Below the pieces are notes generated by a model, which was given only the letters and a program-made list of their open reading frames with translations, made no database searches and was not told the origin of the DNA. The position numbers were made by a program, and so were the translations under genes. Of a stretch of DNA of 64,000 bases, positions 27,609-41,700 are shown in pieces (the stretch's first letter is position 1; each line of letters opens with the position of its first letter). The DNA comes from Aureimonas altamirensis (GTDB lineage Bacteria > Pseudomonadota > Alphaproteobacteria > Rhizobiales > Rhizobiaceae). The stretch lies in assembly GCF_001463885.1 (NCBI RefSeq), contig NZ_BBWQ01000001.1:186001-250000 (forward strand). The letters are read 5' to 3'.

Positions 27609-28199
27609 ATGAACAGCCCGCTACAGCCGCCCGCATCCGCCTATTTCATCACCGAGGAAAAGGAGCGGGCGGAGTCGCATACGCTCGCCGTCATCGTCGA
27701 CAACGAGCCGGGCGTGCTGGCCCGCGTGATCGGTCTGTTCTCGGGCCGCGGCTACAATATCGAGAGCCTGACCGTGTCCGAAACGGAGCATGCGCGCCAT
27801 CTGTCGCGAATTACGGTGGTTACGCGTGGTGCGCCGCATATCATCGAGCAGATCAAGAGCCAGCTCGACCGGATCGTGCCGGTGCACAGGGTGGTCGACC
27901 TCACCAATGCCGCGTTCGGCAATGGCGAGGACGGCCCCATCGAGCGCGAGCTTGCGCTGGTGAAGGTTTCCGGCGACGGGGACGACCGCGTGGAAGCGCT
28001 GCGGCTGGCGGACGTGTTCCGCGCCAAGGTGGTGGATTCCAGCACGGCCCACTTCGTGTTCGAGATTACCGGCCGCAGCACCAAGATCGAAAAATTCATT
28101 CAGCTGATGAGCCCTATCGGCCTGACGGAAGTATGCCGCACCGGCGTTTCCGCCATGAGCCGGGGTCGGGAGCCGATGATCGTCATCGGTCAGGAGTAG
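27609..28199 (+). CDS. ilvH: Acetolactate synthase, small (regulatory) subunit
   Basis: Binds the catalytic subunit and confers valine feedback. At 196 residues it has the N-terminal ACT domain HTLAVIVDNEPGVLARVIGL with FSGRGYNIESLTVSETE (about 25-60) and the C-terminal domain ending CRTGVSAMSRGREPM. The N-terminal 20 residues are a variable extension. The ATG at 27609 is the first in frame after the ilvB stop. It is in operon with ilvB and probably with the LysE-type gene 21 bases further on. Confidence 0.97.
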   Translation: MNSPLQPPASAYFITEEKERAESHTLAVIVDNEPGVLARVIGLFSGRGYNIESLTVSETEHARHLSRITVVTRGAPHIIEQIKSQLDRIVPVHRVVDLTNAAFGNGEDGPIERELALVKVSGDGDDRVEALRLADVFRAKVVDSSTAHFVFEITGRSTKIEKFIQLMSPIGLTEVCRTGVSAMSRGREPMIVIGQE

Positions 28200-28220
28200 C
28201 TGCTGCAAAGGCCCTGAGGC

Positions 28221-28814
28221 ATGACCCATGAACTTCTAGTCGGTCTGGTCGTCTTCGCGTTCGTTTCGTCCATCACGCCGGGCCCCAACAACCTCATGCT
28301 GATGGCGTCGGGCGTCAATTTCGGCTTTCGACGTTCCATCCCGCATATGCTGGGCATTTCGGGAGGGTTCGCCGTTCTGCTGCTGGCGGTCGGCATGGGA
28401 CTCGGGGCGATCGTCCACGCCTATCCCGGCCTGTCGCTGGCCATGAAGTTCGCCAGCGCGGCCTACCTGATCTATCTGGCATGGCGGATCGCCTTTTCGC
28501 GCAGCGTCGGATCGGGCCAGTCCGGTGCGGAGCCCCTGACATTCCTGCAGGCGGCGATGTTCCAGTGGGTCAATCCCAAGGCCTGGGCCATGGCTCTTGT
28601 CGGGATGGGCGCCTATGTCAACATGGAGCGGCCCTGGCTGTCGGTGGTGCTGGTGGCCATCATCTTCACCCTCGTCAACCTGCCGAGCGTCTCGGTATGG
28701 ACAGGATTCGGGATTGCGCTGCGCGGCTTCCTTGCCAATCGCACCCGTCTGCGCCTCTTCAACATAGCGATGGGGCTTCTGCTCGTCGCCACACTGTGGC
28801 CGATGCTGCGATGA
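28221..28814 (+). CDS. LysE/RhtB-family amino acid exporter
   Basis: A 197-residue inner-membrane exporter with six predicted helices. The start shows the family signature FVSSITPGPNNLMLMASGVNF, with the conserved TPGPN turn, followed by RSIPHMLGISGGFAVLLLAV. The middle WVNPKAWAMALVGMGAY is also typical. It follows ilvH by 21 bases, so it may export excess branched-chain or other amino acids made by this operon; that substrate is inference from position only. Confidence 0.88.
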   Translation: MTHELLVGLVVFAFVSSITPGPNNLMLMASGVNFGFRRSIPHMLGISGGFAVLLLAVGMGLGAIVHAYPGLSLAMKFASAAYLIYLAWRIAFSRSVGSGQSGAEPLTFLQAAMFQWVNPKAWAMALVGMGAYVNMERPWLSVVLVAIIFTLVNLPSVSVWTGFGIALRGFLANRTRLRLFNIAMGLLLVATLWPMLR

Positions 28815-28851
28815 GCTTGCGGCGGCGGTGTTTTTCTGCGAGGCGATTGGC

Positions 28852-29979
28852 ATGAAGCTATCGCAACAGCAGGAAGATGCGCTCGACCGCGTCGCAGAAT
28901 GGTTGAAGACCCGCAACCAGCCGGTTTTCCGACTGTTCGGATATGCCGGGACCGGCAAGACGACGCTAGCCCGCTACTTTGCCGAGGGGCTGGACGGTCA
29001 GGTGCAGTTTGCCGCCTTTACCGGCAAGGCTGCGCAGGTGCTGCGCAGCAAGGGCGCCCGCAATGCCCGCACCATCCATTCGCTGATCTATCGTCCGCGT
29101 GGCGAGGAAACGGTCGAAAATGCCGAGACGGGCACCGCCCGCGTCTCGCCGGCCTTCTCGCTGAACAGGCAAAGCCCCGTGGCCAAGGCCAAGCTGATCA
29201 TCGTGGATGAGTGCTCCATGGTGGACGAGGCTTTGGGCCGCGACCTTTTGAGCTTCGGCACGCCGGTGCTGGTGCTGGGCGATCCCGGGCAGTTGCCGCC
29301 GGTATCGGGCGGCGGCTTCTTCACCGAGGCGGAGCCCGATTTCCTGCTGACGGAGATCCACCGTCAGGCGCGCGACAACCCCATCATCGACCTGGCGTTG
29401 AAGGTGCGCGAGGGAGAAGAGATCGCCTATGGGGATTATGGGGCAGCCCGTGTCATCTCGCGTCACGAGGTGGACAGGGATGCCGTGCTGGCGGCCGACC
29501 AGGTGCTGGTGGGCACCAATCGCACGCGACGTCGCTACAATACCCGCCTGCGCGAGTTGAAGGGCTTCCAGGGCGCTACGCCCATTTCCGGCGACAAGCT
29601 GGTCTGCCTGCGCAACGATCCGGCCAAGGGGCTTTTGAACGGCTCCTTGTGGCAGGTCATGACCGCCTCTCGCGAGACGGTGAAGCCCGGCGTCAACCTG
29701 ATCGTGCGGCCGGAAGACGACGATCTGGACAGGGGCGCGGCGAAGATAAAGCTGTTGAAGTCCGTTTTCGAAGAGCCCGACACGGAAATTCCGTGGCAGA
29801 CGCGCAAGCGCTACGACGATTTCGACTTCGGCTATGCCCTCACCGTGCACAAGGCGCAGGGCTCGCAGTGGAACGACGTGATGCTGTTCGACGAAAGTTT
29901 TGCGTTCCGCGACACGCGGGAGCGGTGGTTGTACACGGCGATTACCCGGGCGGCGGAACGGTTGACCGTCGTTCGGTGA
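28852..29979 (+). CDS. RecD-like ATP-dependent DNA helicase
   Basis: A compact 375-residue superfamily 1B helicase. Walker A is FGYAGTGKTTLARYFAEG near residue 33, Walker B IIVDECSMVDEAL near 116, motif III LVLGDPGQLPPVSGGGF near 142, and the C-terminal UvrD-like motif ALTVHKAQGSQWNDVMLFDE near 335, ending in YTAITRAAERLTVVR. It lacks the long N-terminal region of RecD and RecD2, so it is a stand-alone mini-helicase of the kind often seen in alphaproteobacteria and phages. The ATG at 28852 starts the conserved part. Its role in the cell is not known. Confidence 0.87.
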   Translation: MKLSQQQEDALDRVAEWLKTRNQPVFRLFGYAGTGKTTLARYFAEGLDGQVQFAAFTGKAAQVLRSKGARNARTIHSLIYRPRGEETVENAETGTARVSPAFSLNRQSPVAKAKLIIVDECSMVDEALGRDLLSFGTPVLVLGDPGQLPPVSGGGFFTEAEPDFLLTEIHRQARDNPIIDLALKVREGEEIAYGDYGAARVISRHEVDRDAVLAADQVLVGTNRTRRRYNTRLRELKGFQGATPISGDKLVCLRNDPAKGLLNGSLWQVMTASRETVKPGVNLIVRPEDDDLDRGAAKIKLLKSVFEEPDTEIPWQTRKRYDDFDFGYALTVHKAQGSQWNDVMLFDESFAFRDTRERWLYTAITRAAERLTVVR

Positions 29980-29994
29980 GGGGAGAGGGGCTCG

Positions 29995-30738
29995 ATGACC
30001 AGTCTGTCGGTGAACGTGAATGCGGTGGCCATGTTGCGCAATCGACGCGACCTGCCCTGGCCGAGCGTGACGGGCCTGTCGCGTATCGCGCTGGCCGCCG
30101 GTGCCGCCGGCATCACCGTGCATCCGAGACCCGATCAGCGGCACATCCGCTTTTCCGACGTGCCGGAGCTGCGGGCACTGCTGGATGCCGAATTCCCCAC
30201 GGCGGAGTTCAACATCGAGGGCTATCCGACGCCGGAATTCCTTGACCTCGTGCGTGTGGGCCGTCCCGATCAGGTGACGCTGGTGCCCGACGATCCGTCG
30301 CAGGCGACTTCCGATCATGGGTGGGATTTCATCGGCCGGGCCGCGTTCCTGAAGCCAGTGGTCGAGAGACTGAAAGGCGAGGGCATCCGCGTTTCGCTGT
30401 TTGCGGACCCGGACCCGAAGGGATACGAGCAGGCCGTAGAGTTGGGCGCCGACAGGCTGGAGCTTTATACAGGGCCCTACGGCGCCACCTACGATGACCG
30501 CGCCGCACAAAGCCGGGAGCTGGACCGGCTGGAAACCGCCGGAAAACACGCAGAGGCGCTGGGCCTTGCGCTCAATGCCGGCCACGACCTGACCGTCGCC
30601 AACCTGCCGCCGCTGCTGCGCCGGCTGCCCGCTATAGCCGAGGTGTCCATCGGCCATGGCCTGACGGCGGAAGCGCTGGAATTCGGGATGGCCGGCGCCG
30701 TCGGCCGATTCATCCGGGCCATCCAGCCGCAAGGCTGA
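29995..30738 (+). CDS. pdxJ: Pyridoxine 5'-phosphate synthase
   Basis: Condenses 1-deoxy-xylulose 5-phosphate with 3-amino-2-oxopropyl phosphate in the DXP-dependent vitamin B6 pathway. The 247-residue TIM barrel shows [17 protein letters not shown] near 42, [13 protein letters not shown] near 65, [17 protein letters not shown] near 95 and [15 protein letters not shown] with [10 protein letters not shown] near the end. The first strand reads [20 protein letters not shown], where gamma-proteobacterial enzymes have NIDH; this is the form I know from rhizobial PdxJ. A strong AGGGGAGAGGGG precedes the ATG. Confidence 0.95.
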   Translation: MTSLSVNVNAVAMLRNRRDLPWPSVTGLSRIALAAGAAGITVHPRPDQRHIRFSDVPELRALLDAEFPTAEFNIEGYPTPEFLDLVRVGRPDQVTLVPDDPSQATSDHGWDFIGRAAFLKPVVERLKGEGIRVSLFADPDPKGYEQAVELGADRLELYTGPYGATYDDRAAQSRELDRLETAGKHAEALGLALNAGHDLTVANLPPLLRRLPAIAEVSIGHGLTAEALEFGMAGAVGRFIRAIQPQG

Positions 30739-30784
30739 CCCTTCGGGGACTTGCGGCCGCTTCGCAAGTGCTGTAGAGCCTCTC

Positions 30785-32528
<1,744 letters not shown>

Positions 32529-32580
32529 CCTGACCGCGCGGGCGTCGCCCGCGTCACCCAGCATTGCTGAATCTATTTCA

Positions 32581-32609
32581 TGCCGCCCGGCGCATCGCGC
32601 CGGGCGGCA
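32581..32609 (+). terminator. Terminator after ilvC
   Basis: A perfect 13-base stem TGCCGCCCGGCGC/GCGCCGGGCGGCA with loop ATC, followed by TTATTGTTT. Its strength and place 52 bases after the ilvC stop separate the ilv region from the giant gene. Confidence 0.8.
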
Positions 32610-32634
32610 TTATTGTTTGCGCAAAGACGATAAC

Positions 32635-32663
32635 TTGCTATATACGATATCATGTAGTATAAA
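32635..32663 (+). promoter_or_regulatory. Promoter of the giant GH18/Ig gene
   Basis: TTGCTA at 32635-32640, 17 bases, TATAAA at 32658-32663, in a strongly AT-rich block that stands out from the GC-rich surroundings. The likely start near 32670 leaves a short leader of about 30 bases with AGGG ahead of the ATG. Confidence 0.65.
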
Positions 32664-32702
32664 TTAAATACAACTATAAGTTTTTATTTTAGGGCGACGG
32701 CC

Positions 32703-35700
32703 ATGTCTGATATTAGCTTGACACTCGACGACATCATCAATCTGCAACGCAAGCAGAGCGTCACCCTCGTCAGGGCGGAGCACGGCGAGCTGGCCACCGG
32801 CACGCGACTCGAACTTTGGCGCGACAACGTCCGGGTGCGCAGCGTCGTCGTGGGAAGCAACGCGTCCTCCACGACTTTCAGCCTGTCCGGCGCCGACTGG
32901 GGCGCCGATGGCACGCGGACGTTCAAGGTGCGGACGATCGCGCCCGGCACCGGCGTTGCCAGCGCCTGGAGTGCAAGCGAAACGGTTCTGGTGGATACAC
33001 GTCCGCCCTCGCGCCCGACGGTTCTGTCGGTTTCCGGCGATAACAAGGTCAATGCCAGCGAGCAGTCCGCCGACATCCCCGTCGTCATCTCCCATGAGGC
33101 GGCCGTCAGTGGAACCACGATGGACATCCTGATGGACGGGGCGCTCGTCAAGACCGTGACCCTTCAGGCCGGGGCGCGCAGCACGACGGTCGATCTGCCG
33201 GCAGCGCTTTTCCAGCAAGTGTCCTCCTTCGATATCTCGGCCCGGCTGATCGACAGTGCCGCGAATGCCAGCCCGGTAAGTTCGGCGCGTTCCGTGCAGG
33301 TCGTCACGCAGACCCCGGCGGGTGTCGCAATGCCTGTGCTGGCAGGGGATAACATCGTGTCCGCGGCGGAGCGCGCCACGGTCACGACCGTTTCCATACA
33401 GCATGCCAGCACGCTTGGCGGCGGCAAGCTGGAAATCTGGCGCGACGGCGCGTTGCTGAAGTCGGTCTCGATAGCCGCAAACGCAACCTCGACCACCGTA
33501 CGTCTCAGCGGTGGAGACTGGGGCGCCGACGGAAATCACGTCTTTGAAGCCCGTGTCGTCGACAGCGCCGGCAACCCGGGCGATTTTGGTGGCTCTCAGA
33601 CTGTGAGGGTGGACACCACTCCGCCACAGGCCCCGACGTTTTCGGCCATTGCGGGCGATGGGTTTGTCAACGTCGCCGAGGCCACGCAGGGCGCGGGCTT
33701 CACGATCGCTCACGAGGCCGCAGGCGCCGGCGACAAGCTGGAGCTCTATCGCGACCGTGTGCTGATCAGGACCATCGATCTCGACGTTGGCGCTTCTTCC
33801 ACCTCTGTCACGCTGCTGGCTGGCGAATGGGGTACCGAAGGTGCGCATATGCTCCGGGCACGCGTTGTCGATGCCGCCGGAAATGTCGGCGCGTGGAGCA
33901 CGAACGCCTCGTACAGCGCCGATACGGCCACGCCCGCTGCCGCCGAGCTGCCGGTCATCGCAGGTGACGATCAAGTCAGCGCGGCGGAGAAGGCACAATC
34001 GACGGCGGTCATCGTTCGCCATGGCTTGGCCATGAGCGGATCGCGTGTCGAGCTGATGCGCGATGACGTCGTTGTGAAGACCGTCACCCTGGCTGCTGCC
34101 GCCTCTTCGACATCCATCAGCCTGACCGGGGCCGACTGGGGTAGCGATGGCGTCCATGCCTTCAAGGCGCGCCTGATCGACGCGGCCGGCAACGAAGGTG
34201 AATGGAGTGCGGTTCGGTCCGTCTCAGTTGCGTCGACGCTTCCCGAGGCGCCGGTGCTGGGTGTCTTCGCGGGCGACGGGATGGTGAATGCGGCAGAGCG
34301 GATCGCAGCATCTACCCTGTCCATTTCCCACGACGCCGCTTCCGCCGGAGCCCAGCTCGAACTGTATCGCGGATCGACGCTTGTGCGTCGCGTGACCATG
34401 ACAACGGGGGCGACATCCACAAATCTGCAACTGTCCGGGATGGACTGGGGCGCCGATGGTCCGGCCGCTTTTACGGCGCGGATCGTCGATGCGTACGGAA
34501 ACGCGAGCGAAGCGAGTGCCGTATCCAACGTGCTGGTGGATACGCGCGGCCCGCTTGCCGCCACACTGCCTTCCATCACCGGCGACAACAAGATCACCCT
34601 TGCCGAGAAGCAGGCAAACGTCACCATAGCAGTTGGCCACGAGGCCGCTACCGCAGGGTCGGTCCTGCAGCTCTACCGTGACGGCACCTTGTGGAAGACG
34701 GTTGCACCGGTGGCCGGTGCGACGACATCCAGCATCGTCGTTGCGCCTGCCGACTGGGGTACGCCGGGAACGGTGGCGCTCAAGGCTCGACTTGTAGATA
34801 CCGCGGGCAACGAGGGCGCCTGGAGCGTGGAGCAACGGGTTTCCGTGGCCGGCGCTCTTCCCGCCGCGGTGACGCTGGCGACGGTCGCCTCGGACGGGGT
34901 CGTCAACGCCGAGGAGCGGCGTTCCGTAACCTTGTGGCAGGTTGGCCATGAGGCCGCTCTGTCCGGAGCCGTTATCCAGCTGTACCGCGACGATGTGCTG
35001 GTGAAGTCCGTCACCGCAGGCGCCGGTTCTACGTCTACCGCTATTCCCATGTCAGGGGCCGAATGGGGTGCAGACGGACAGCATCAGTTCAAGGCACGCA
35101 TGGTCGATCCGACGGGCGGCGCGGGTGACTGGAGCGTCTTGTCAAGCATTCGGGTTGACACCAGTCCGCCTGCCGCGGTCGTGGTGCCCATCATCGCGGG
35201 GGATGATCGGATCAACGCTGTAGAAAAGGCGGCCGGCGTTCCGCTCGTCATACCGCATGAGTTGGCGCAGCCTGGCAGCATGCTGCAGATCTACCGCGAT
35301 GGCGTGGAGTTGCGGACGGTCGCGCTTTCGGACGCGTCCGTGAGCACGACGGTGACGTTGCTGGCGGAGGATGTCGGGGCTGACGGCGTACACGTCTTTA
35401 AGTTCCGGCTGGTGGACGGCGCCGGTAATCTCGGTGCCTGGAGCTCGGAGCGCCGTGTCCTCGTGGACACGGCGGCGGATGCCGCTCCCATCATCGAAAC
35501 CGTAGCCGGGGACGATTACGTCAACGTACTCGAGAAGACGAACGTCCGGTTCATCACGGTCAGCCATGAGGCTGCCGCGTCGGGAACGACGTTGTCGCTG
35601 TACAGGGACGGCGGCCTTTTGAAGACGGTGGTGCCGGCCTATGCGGCCACATCCACCCGCATCGCCGTCAACGCCGCAGATTGGGGCGCCGACGGTGCGC

Positions 35701-38700
35701 ATGTCTTCACGGCAAAGCTGATCGATGCCGCAGGCAACCAGAGCGACCTAAGCGCGGAGCGGCACGTCACCGTCCTGACGGGAACTCCGCTCGCACCGGT
35801 GCTCCCGATCCTCGGCACCGACGCGATCGTCAGTGCTGCCGAGAAGGCAGCTTCTTCGATGGTCTCCGTCACGCACGGGGCGATGAGCGAAGGGGCGACG
35901 CTGGAGCTTTATCGCGATGGCGTTCGCGTCAAGACCGTGCAGGTTGCTGCTGAGGCTACGGCCACGGACCTTGCGATGAGCGGCTCGGACTGGGGAAGCG
36001 ACGGGTTTCATGGCTTCAAGGTCCGCATCGTGGATGTCGCCGGAAACGTCAGCCAGTTTTCCACCGAACAGCGGGTTTCTATCGATACGATCGCGCCTCT
36101 GGCTGCCGTCATGACAGCTGTCGGCGATGGCAACGTCAACGCGGCTGAAAAGCTGGGTTCTACGATCGTCAGGATTTCGCACGAGGCGGCAACTGCGGGT
36201 TCGGTCGTACAGCTTTGGCGGGATGGCGATATCGTTCGTTCGGTTTCCGTTTCCGCCGGTGTCAGAGCGACGGCGATCACGCTCACCGGCAGCGACTGGG
36301 GGAGCGATGGTGAACACACGTTCAAGGCGCGCCTCGTGGACGGCGCCGGGAACGTCGGGGCGTGGAGCGGAGTGCAGGTCGTCACGGTTGCATCGTCCGC
36401 ACCGGGGGCGGTGACATGGGGTCCGCTCGCCACGGACGGCATGGTGAATGCCGCGGAGAGGGTGGCTGGGGTCGACGTTGCGATCGGACATGACGCGGCA
36501 GCACTCGGAGCGCGGATCGAAATCTACAGGGATGACAGGCTCGTAAAGTTGGTCGCTCTCGCCACAGGCGCCACCAGCACGACGGTATCCTTGGCCGCCG
36601 GCGAATGGGGCAGCGAGGGTACGCATGTCTTCAAGGCGCGCATGGTCGACGGGTCCGGGAATGCGGGGGCCTGGAGCGAGGTCCGGTCCGTTCTTGTGGA
36701 TAGTCTGGCGCCGGCCGCATCCTCGATTCTGTCGATCGCCAACAGCGGTTCCGTTGGCGCCGTTGAGCTCGCTGCGGTTTCTCATGCGACAGTGCGGCAC
36801 GATGTGGCGACCGCAGGTTCCATGCTGGAACTCTACAACGGCGATACGCTGTTCAAGCGCTATGATATGACGGTCGGCACAACGCAGACGACGGTCGACA
36901 TCGATCCGGCCGAATGGGGGCCTGACGGCATCTATACGTTCAAGGCTCGGGTGGTCGACGCCGCCGGCAATGCAGGTGCCTTCAGCTTCTCCAAGACCGT
37001 GACGGTTGCATTGCCCACCACGCTTTCCGGGCTTTCGGACGGGGTCGTCAACGGCACGGAACGCATGCAGACGAGTTCTGCGATCGTTTCGCACACCGCC
37101 CTAGGAGCCGGCTGGACGGTCGAGCTCTATCGCGACTCGACCTTGGTCACGACGGCTCCGGTGGTTTCCGGGTCAACGTCGACGGCGATCCCTGTGACGA
37201 ACTCTGACTGGGGCACCGAGGGCACGCACAGCTTCACCGCCCGTCTCGTCAGCCCGGCTTCGGTCTTCCGGACGACAGCCGCGCGCGACGTGATTGTCGA
37301 CTATACCGCTCCCGATGCCGCCTCTCTGGCATTGGGCGTGATTGCCGGCGATGATACGGTCACCGCAATCGAGCGACAGCAGTCGGCTGACGCCATCGTA
37401 ACCCATGCGGCGGCGGAGTCAGGAGAGCGTCTCAACCTGTACCGGGACGGCGTCCTGGTGAAGAGCATCGCGGTTACCGCCGGCTCGACTTCCACTGCCC
37501 TCTCATTCGCTGAATCCGATTGGGGCAGCAATGGCGCGCACGCCTTCACGGTCGGCCTCATGGATGCGGCAGGCAATGTCAGCGTGCAGAGCGCGGCTCG
37601 AACCGTCACCGTAAACCCCGCGGCAACGCTTCTCGATATCTCGGCCGCCGCCGTGCGCAATACTTCGGCCCTGCTTGTCTGGGATCGTTACACGCCGACG
37701 CAGGCAGGGCACTCCGTTGCATACCGGATATACAACGGCGCCACGTTGCTGGGGGAGACGACGGATCTTGCCTTTAATGTCCAGGGCCTGACTGCCTCAA
37801 CGGACTACGTGCTGTCGGTGAAGGTGGTCGAGCAGGGCGTATTGACTAACCTTGGCGAGCAGATCGCATTCCAGACGGCGGCGTCCAGCTGGTGGGATAT
37901 CCCGCAGGTCTATTCCCCCTATATCGATGTCGGGATCGGGCCGGTTACCTACAACAATCACCTCAAGATCATCGAGCAGTCCGGGCTCAAGGCTGTCACT
38001 CTCGGCTTCCTGGTCTTGAAGCCCGCTGGCTGGATCGACGCCGACCATGCGTCGCAGGTCACCAGCGCGGGTGTTCCAACCGGCAACACCAACGGCTTGC
38101 GGTGGGGCGAGTCGAACACCACCGTCTTCCCGTCGGACATGATTACCGAGACAGTTTCGGTAAAGGCGATGATTGCCGAGCTGCAAAGCAAGAACATCGA
38201 CGTCACCATAGCGCTTGGCGGCTTTTCCGGAAGTGAGCCGGCCCTCTACGAGACGAATGTCGACAAGCTGACGGCGATCTATCAGTCAATCATCGACGAG
38301 TACGGCATCAAGCACCTTGATATCGATATCGAAGGCGCTTCGCTGAACTCGCTGGAATCCGGCGCCTATCACGGCTTCTATCCGCAAGCCTATCTCAACC
38401 AGACGCACCTCAATCGTATCGAGGCGCTGAAGGCCATCAAGGAGGCAAACCCGGGAGTCTCCATATCCTTCACCGTGCCGGTTCTGCCATCGGGGATGCT
38501 GCCGAACGCAGTTGCCCTGATGCAGATGGTCAAGGACGAAGGTTTCGACCTCGATGTCCTCAACATCATGGCCATGGATTACGGGACGGGCGATCCGGAT
38601 CAGGGGCGCAACGCCGTCGAGGCCGCGCGCAACACCATTGCCCAGTTGCGGGGGCTCGGGTTGGCTACGAAGGTCGGCATCACGCCGATGATCGGCATCA

Positions 38701-41700
38701 ACGACGTGATCAGTGAGGTGTTCACGCTCGAGGATGCGCGCGAGGTCCTCGAGTTCGCGAAGGACAATCCCGATATCGCCTCGCTCGGCATCTGGTCGCT
38801 TGGTCGCGATCTTCCGAGCGATCCGGGCTCCAACGGCTTCACACAGGACGATGTCACCCCGAACGGCAGTGCGATCGTCGACCAGACGCGCTACGAGTTC
38901 TCGGGCATCTTCAACCAGCTATCCAATGCCGGCGCGGGGTACAATCCGGCCAGCGGCCTGACCGTCCTGGGTGTGGTTTCCGGCAACGATATCGTCGGTT
39001 CCGCCGAAAGCACGGCAACAACCCAGGTGACCGCCAACTTCCCGGCGGCCGTGGCCGGCTCCCAACTTCAGGTCATCCGTGACGGCATCGTCGTCAAGAC
39101 GCTCGCGCTCGCCGCAGGGAGCACATCGCGCGATATTGCGTTAAGTGGCGCGGACTGGGGTGCGGAGGGCGTCCATCTGTTCTCCGTCCGGGTGGTGAAC
39201 GGCAGTGGCGCCACCTTGTCCACCAGTGCACCGCGTGCGGTGACCGTGGATAAGACTGCGCCCACGGCGCCGGTGATCGGTCAGCAGGCCGGCGACGATG
39301 CGGTGGGATCACAGGAGGCGAGCAGCGGCCTCGCCTTTACCTTCACGCACGCCATCGCCGATGCCGGAACGAAGGCCCGGATTTTCCGCGACGGGGTTCT
39401 GGTCAAGACGGTGACGCTGGCAACGGATTCCACCGAAACGCAAGTCATGCTGTATGGCAGCGACTGGGGAGCAGTGGGTACTGCCGCCTCGCCGTCCTTC
39501 ACGGTTCAGCTCATCGACGCCGCCGGCAATGCCTCGGCAGCGAGCGCGGGGCATACCGTTGCAGTCTCGAAATACGCGACGCTGCAGAACTGGGACGCCG
39601 GCAAGAACTATCCGTACAATTCGACTGTTCAGGGCAGCCAGCCGTTCTACGTATTGCATGAGGGAGTCGTATATCGCACGAAGTGGTACGCCTCCCTCGG
39701 CGAGGAACCGGGCACGATCAGCGATCCCAGCTCGAACCCCTGGGAAGTTGTGGAAACGCTGCAAACAAATCCGCAGCCGCAGGGCTTGCGTATCCTGCCA
39801 ACGGCGTTGGCCGACACCTCGGTCATGCTCATGTGGGATGCTCACGCGGCAAGCAGCAGCGGCGCCGCGGTGACCTACAAAATCTACAAGGGCAGCGATC
39901 TGCTGACCACCACTGCGAACCTGTCCTATAAGGTCACCGGCCTGACTGCGTCGACGGCTTATCAGTTCTCGGTGCATGTCGCTGAGAATGGAACGGAGAC
40001 GCAGGTCGCGGAAAGTGTTTCGGTCCAAACGACCGCGTACCCGTTGTGGGACATCGCTCAATACTACTCCCCCTATATCGACATGGGACTTGGCAAGTCG
40101 CAAGGCCAGCTGGAAGCGCTGACCACGAGCAACGCCAAGCACGTGACCCTCGCATTCCTGGTGCTCAAGCCGGACGGATGGGTAAATTCCGATACGGCAG
40201 CGGCCGTCGATGCGAACGGCAACCCGACAGGCGTCACCCATGGCCTGCGGTGGGGCGAGGGCAACACCTCGATCTTCCCGGACGACAAGACATCGAACGG
40301 CAGCACCACGATCAAGGCGCTTATCCAGCAATTACAGGGCAGGGGTATCGACGTCACGATCGGGCTCGGTGGCTTCTCCGGCAGCGAGCCGGCCCTGTTC
40401 GTGACCGATGTGCAGGCGCTTACGGCGATGTACCAGTCGGTGCTGGACACCTACGGGGTTAAGCATCTCGACATAGACATCGAAGGAGCGTCGCTGAATT
40501 CGGTCGAGTCTGGCGGGTATCATGGCTTCTATCATCAGGCCTATCTGAACCAGACCCACCTGAACCGGATCGAGGCCTTGAAAGCCATCAAGGCAGCCAA
40601 TCCCGACGTGACTATTTCGTACACGATCCCGATCACGCCGGATGGGATGCTGCCGAACGCGGTTGCCCTGATGCAGATGGTCAAGGACCACGGCCTCAAC
40701 CTGGACGTCGTCAACATCATGGCGATGGATTACGGGGCCGGTGATTGGGGCCATCGCGGCGATCAAGGCCGCAATGCGATCGACGCGGCGCGCAACACCA
40801 TCGCGCAGTTGCGCCAGATCGGCCTTGCGTCCAAGGTGGGCATCACGCCGATGATCGGCATCAACGACGTCCAGACCGAAATCTTCACCTTGCAGGATGC
40901 GCAGGAACTACTGGCCTTCGCCAAGGACAATCCCGATGTCGCATCCCTGGGCATCTGGTCGCTCGGCCGCGACGAAACCGGTACCGTAGGTCAACTGACC
41001 GTGGGCGGAAGCGGGATCACGCAGGATCCATATGGATTCACCACCATTTTCGAAGGTATCACCGATACTGGAGCAGGCTATGACACCCACTCGGGCCTGA
41101 CGATCGTCAACACCTTGTCGTCCGACGATATCGTCAACGCAGCGGAAAAGACGAGCGGCGTGTCCTTCACGGTCAGTCACGCTGCGGCGGTGGCGGGCTC
41201 GGTGGTGAAGGTTTATCGCGACGGTGTCCTGATCAAATCAGTCACGGCATCTGCAGGAACGAATCAGACGGTGGTCACTCTTAGCGGAAGTGACTTCGGT
41301 TCGATCGACGGCGACTACACATTCGCCGCGTCGTTGGTATCCAATGGGGTCGAGGGAACCAGGAGCACGCTTCATCACGTGACGATCGATACGGTGGCCC
41401 CGTCGGCCCCGGTGATCGCGGCGGTTAGCGGAGACCATAAGGTCGTCGGTGGAGAGGGTGCCAGCGGCATTCCCGTTTCCTTCTCGCATGGTGCAGCGTC
41501 AGCCGGCTCAAAGCTCGACATCTACAAGGACGGCACGTTAATCCGCACCGTCACATTACTTGCCGGAACGACGCAGACATCGGTCAGCCTGTATGCGGGC
41601 GATCTTGGCCTTGCCACGGAGTCCAATACGACGATCGCACTGACTGCCAAGGTCCGTGATCTCGCCGGCAATATTGGCGGTACGTCGGCGACGGAATCGG

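Noticed and set aside
25600-27636. Minus-strand open frame of 678 codons over ilvB
   Set aside because: Antisense shadow of ilvB caused by high GC at third positions; it also spans the attenuator. No recognisable protein features.
32703-37620. Periodic repeats of about 306 bases that might suggest a CRISPR or satellite array
   Set aside because: The period is a multiple of three, the frame stays open and the repeats are protein Ig-like domains diverged at the DNA level; there are no short identical repeats with spacers.
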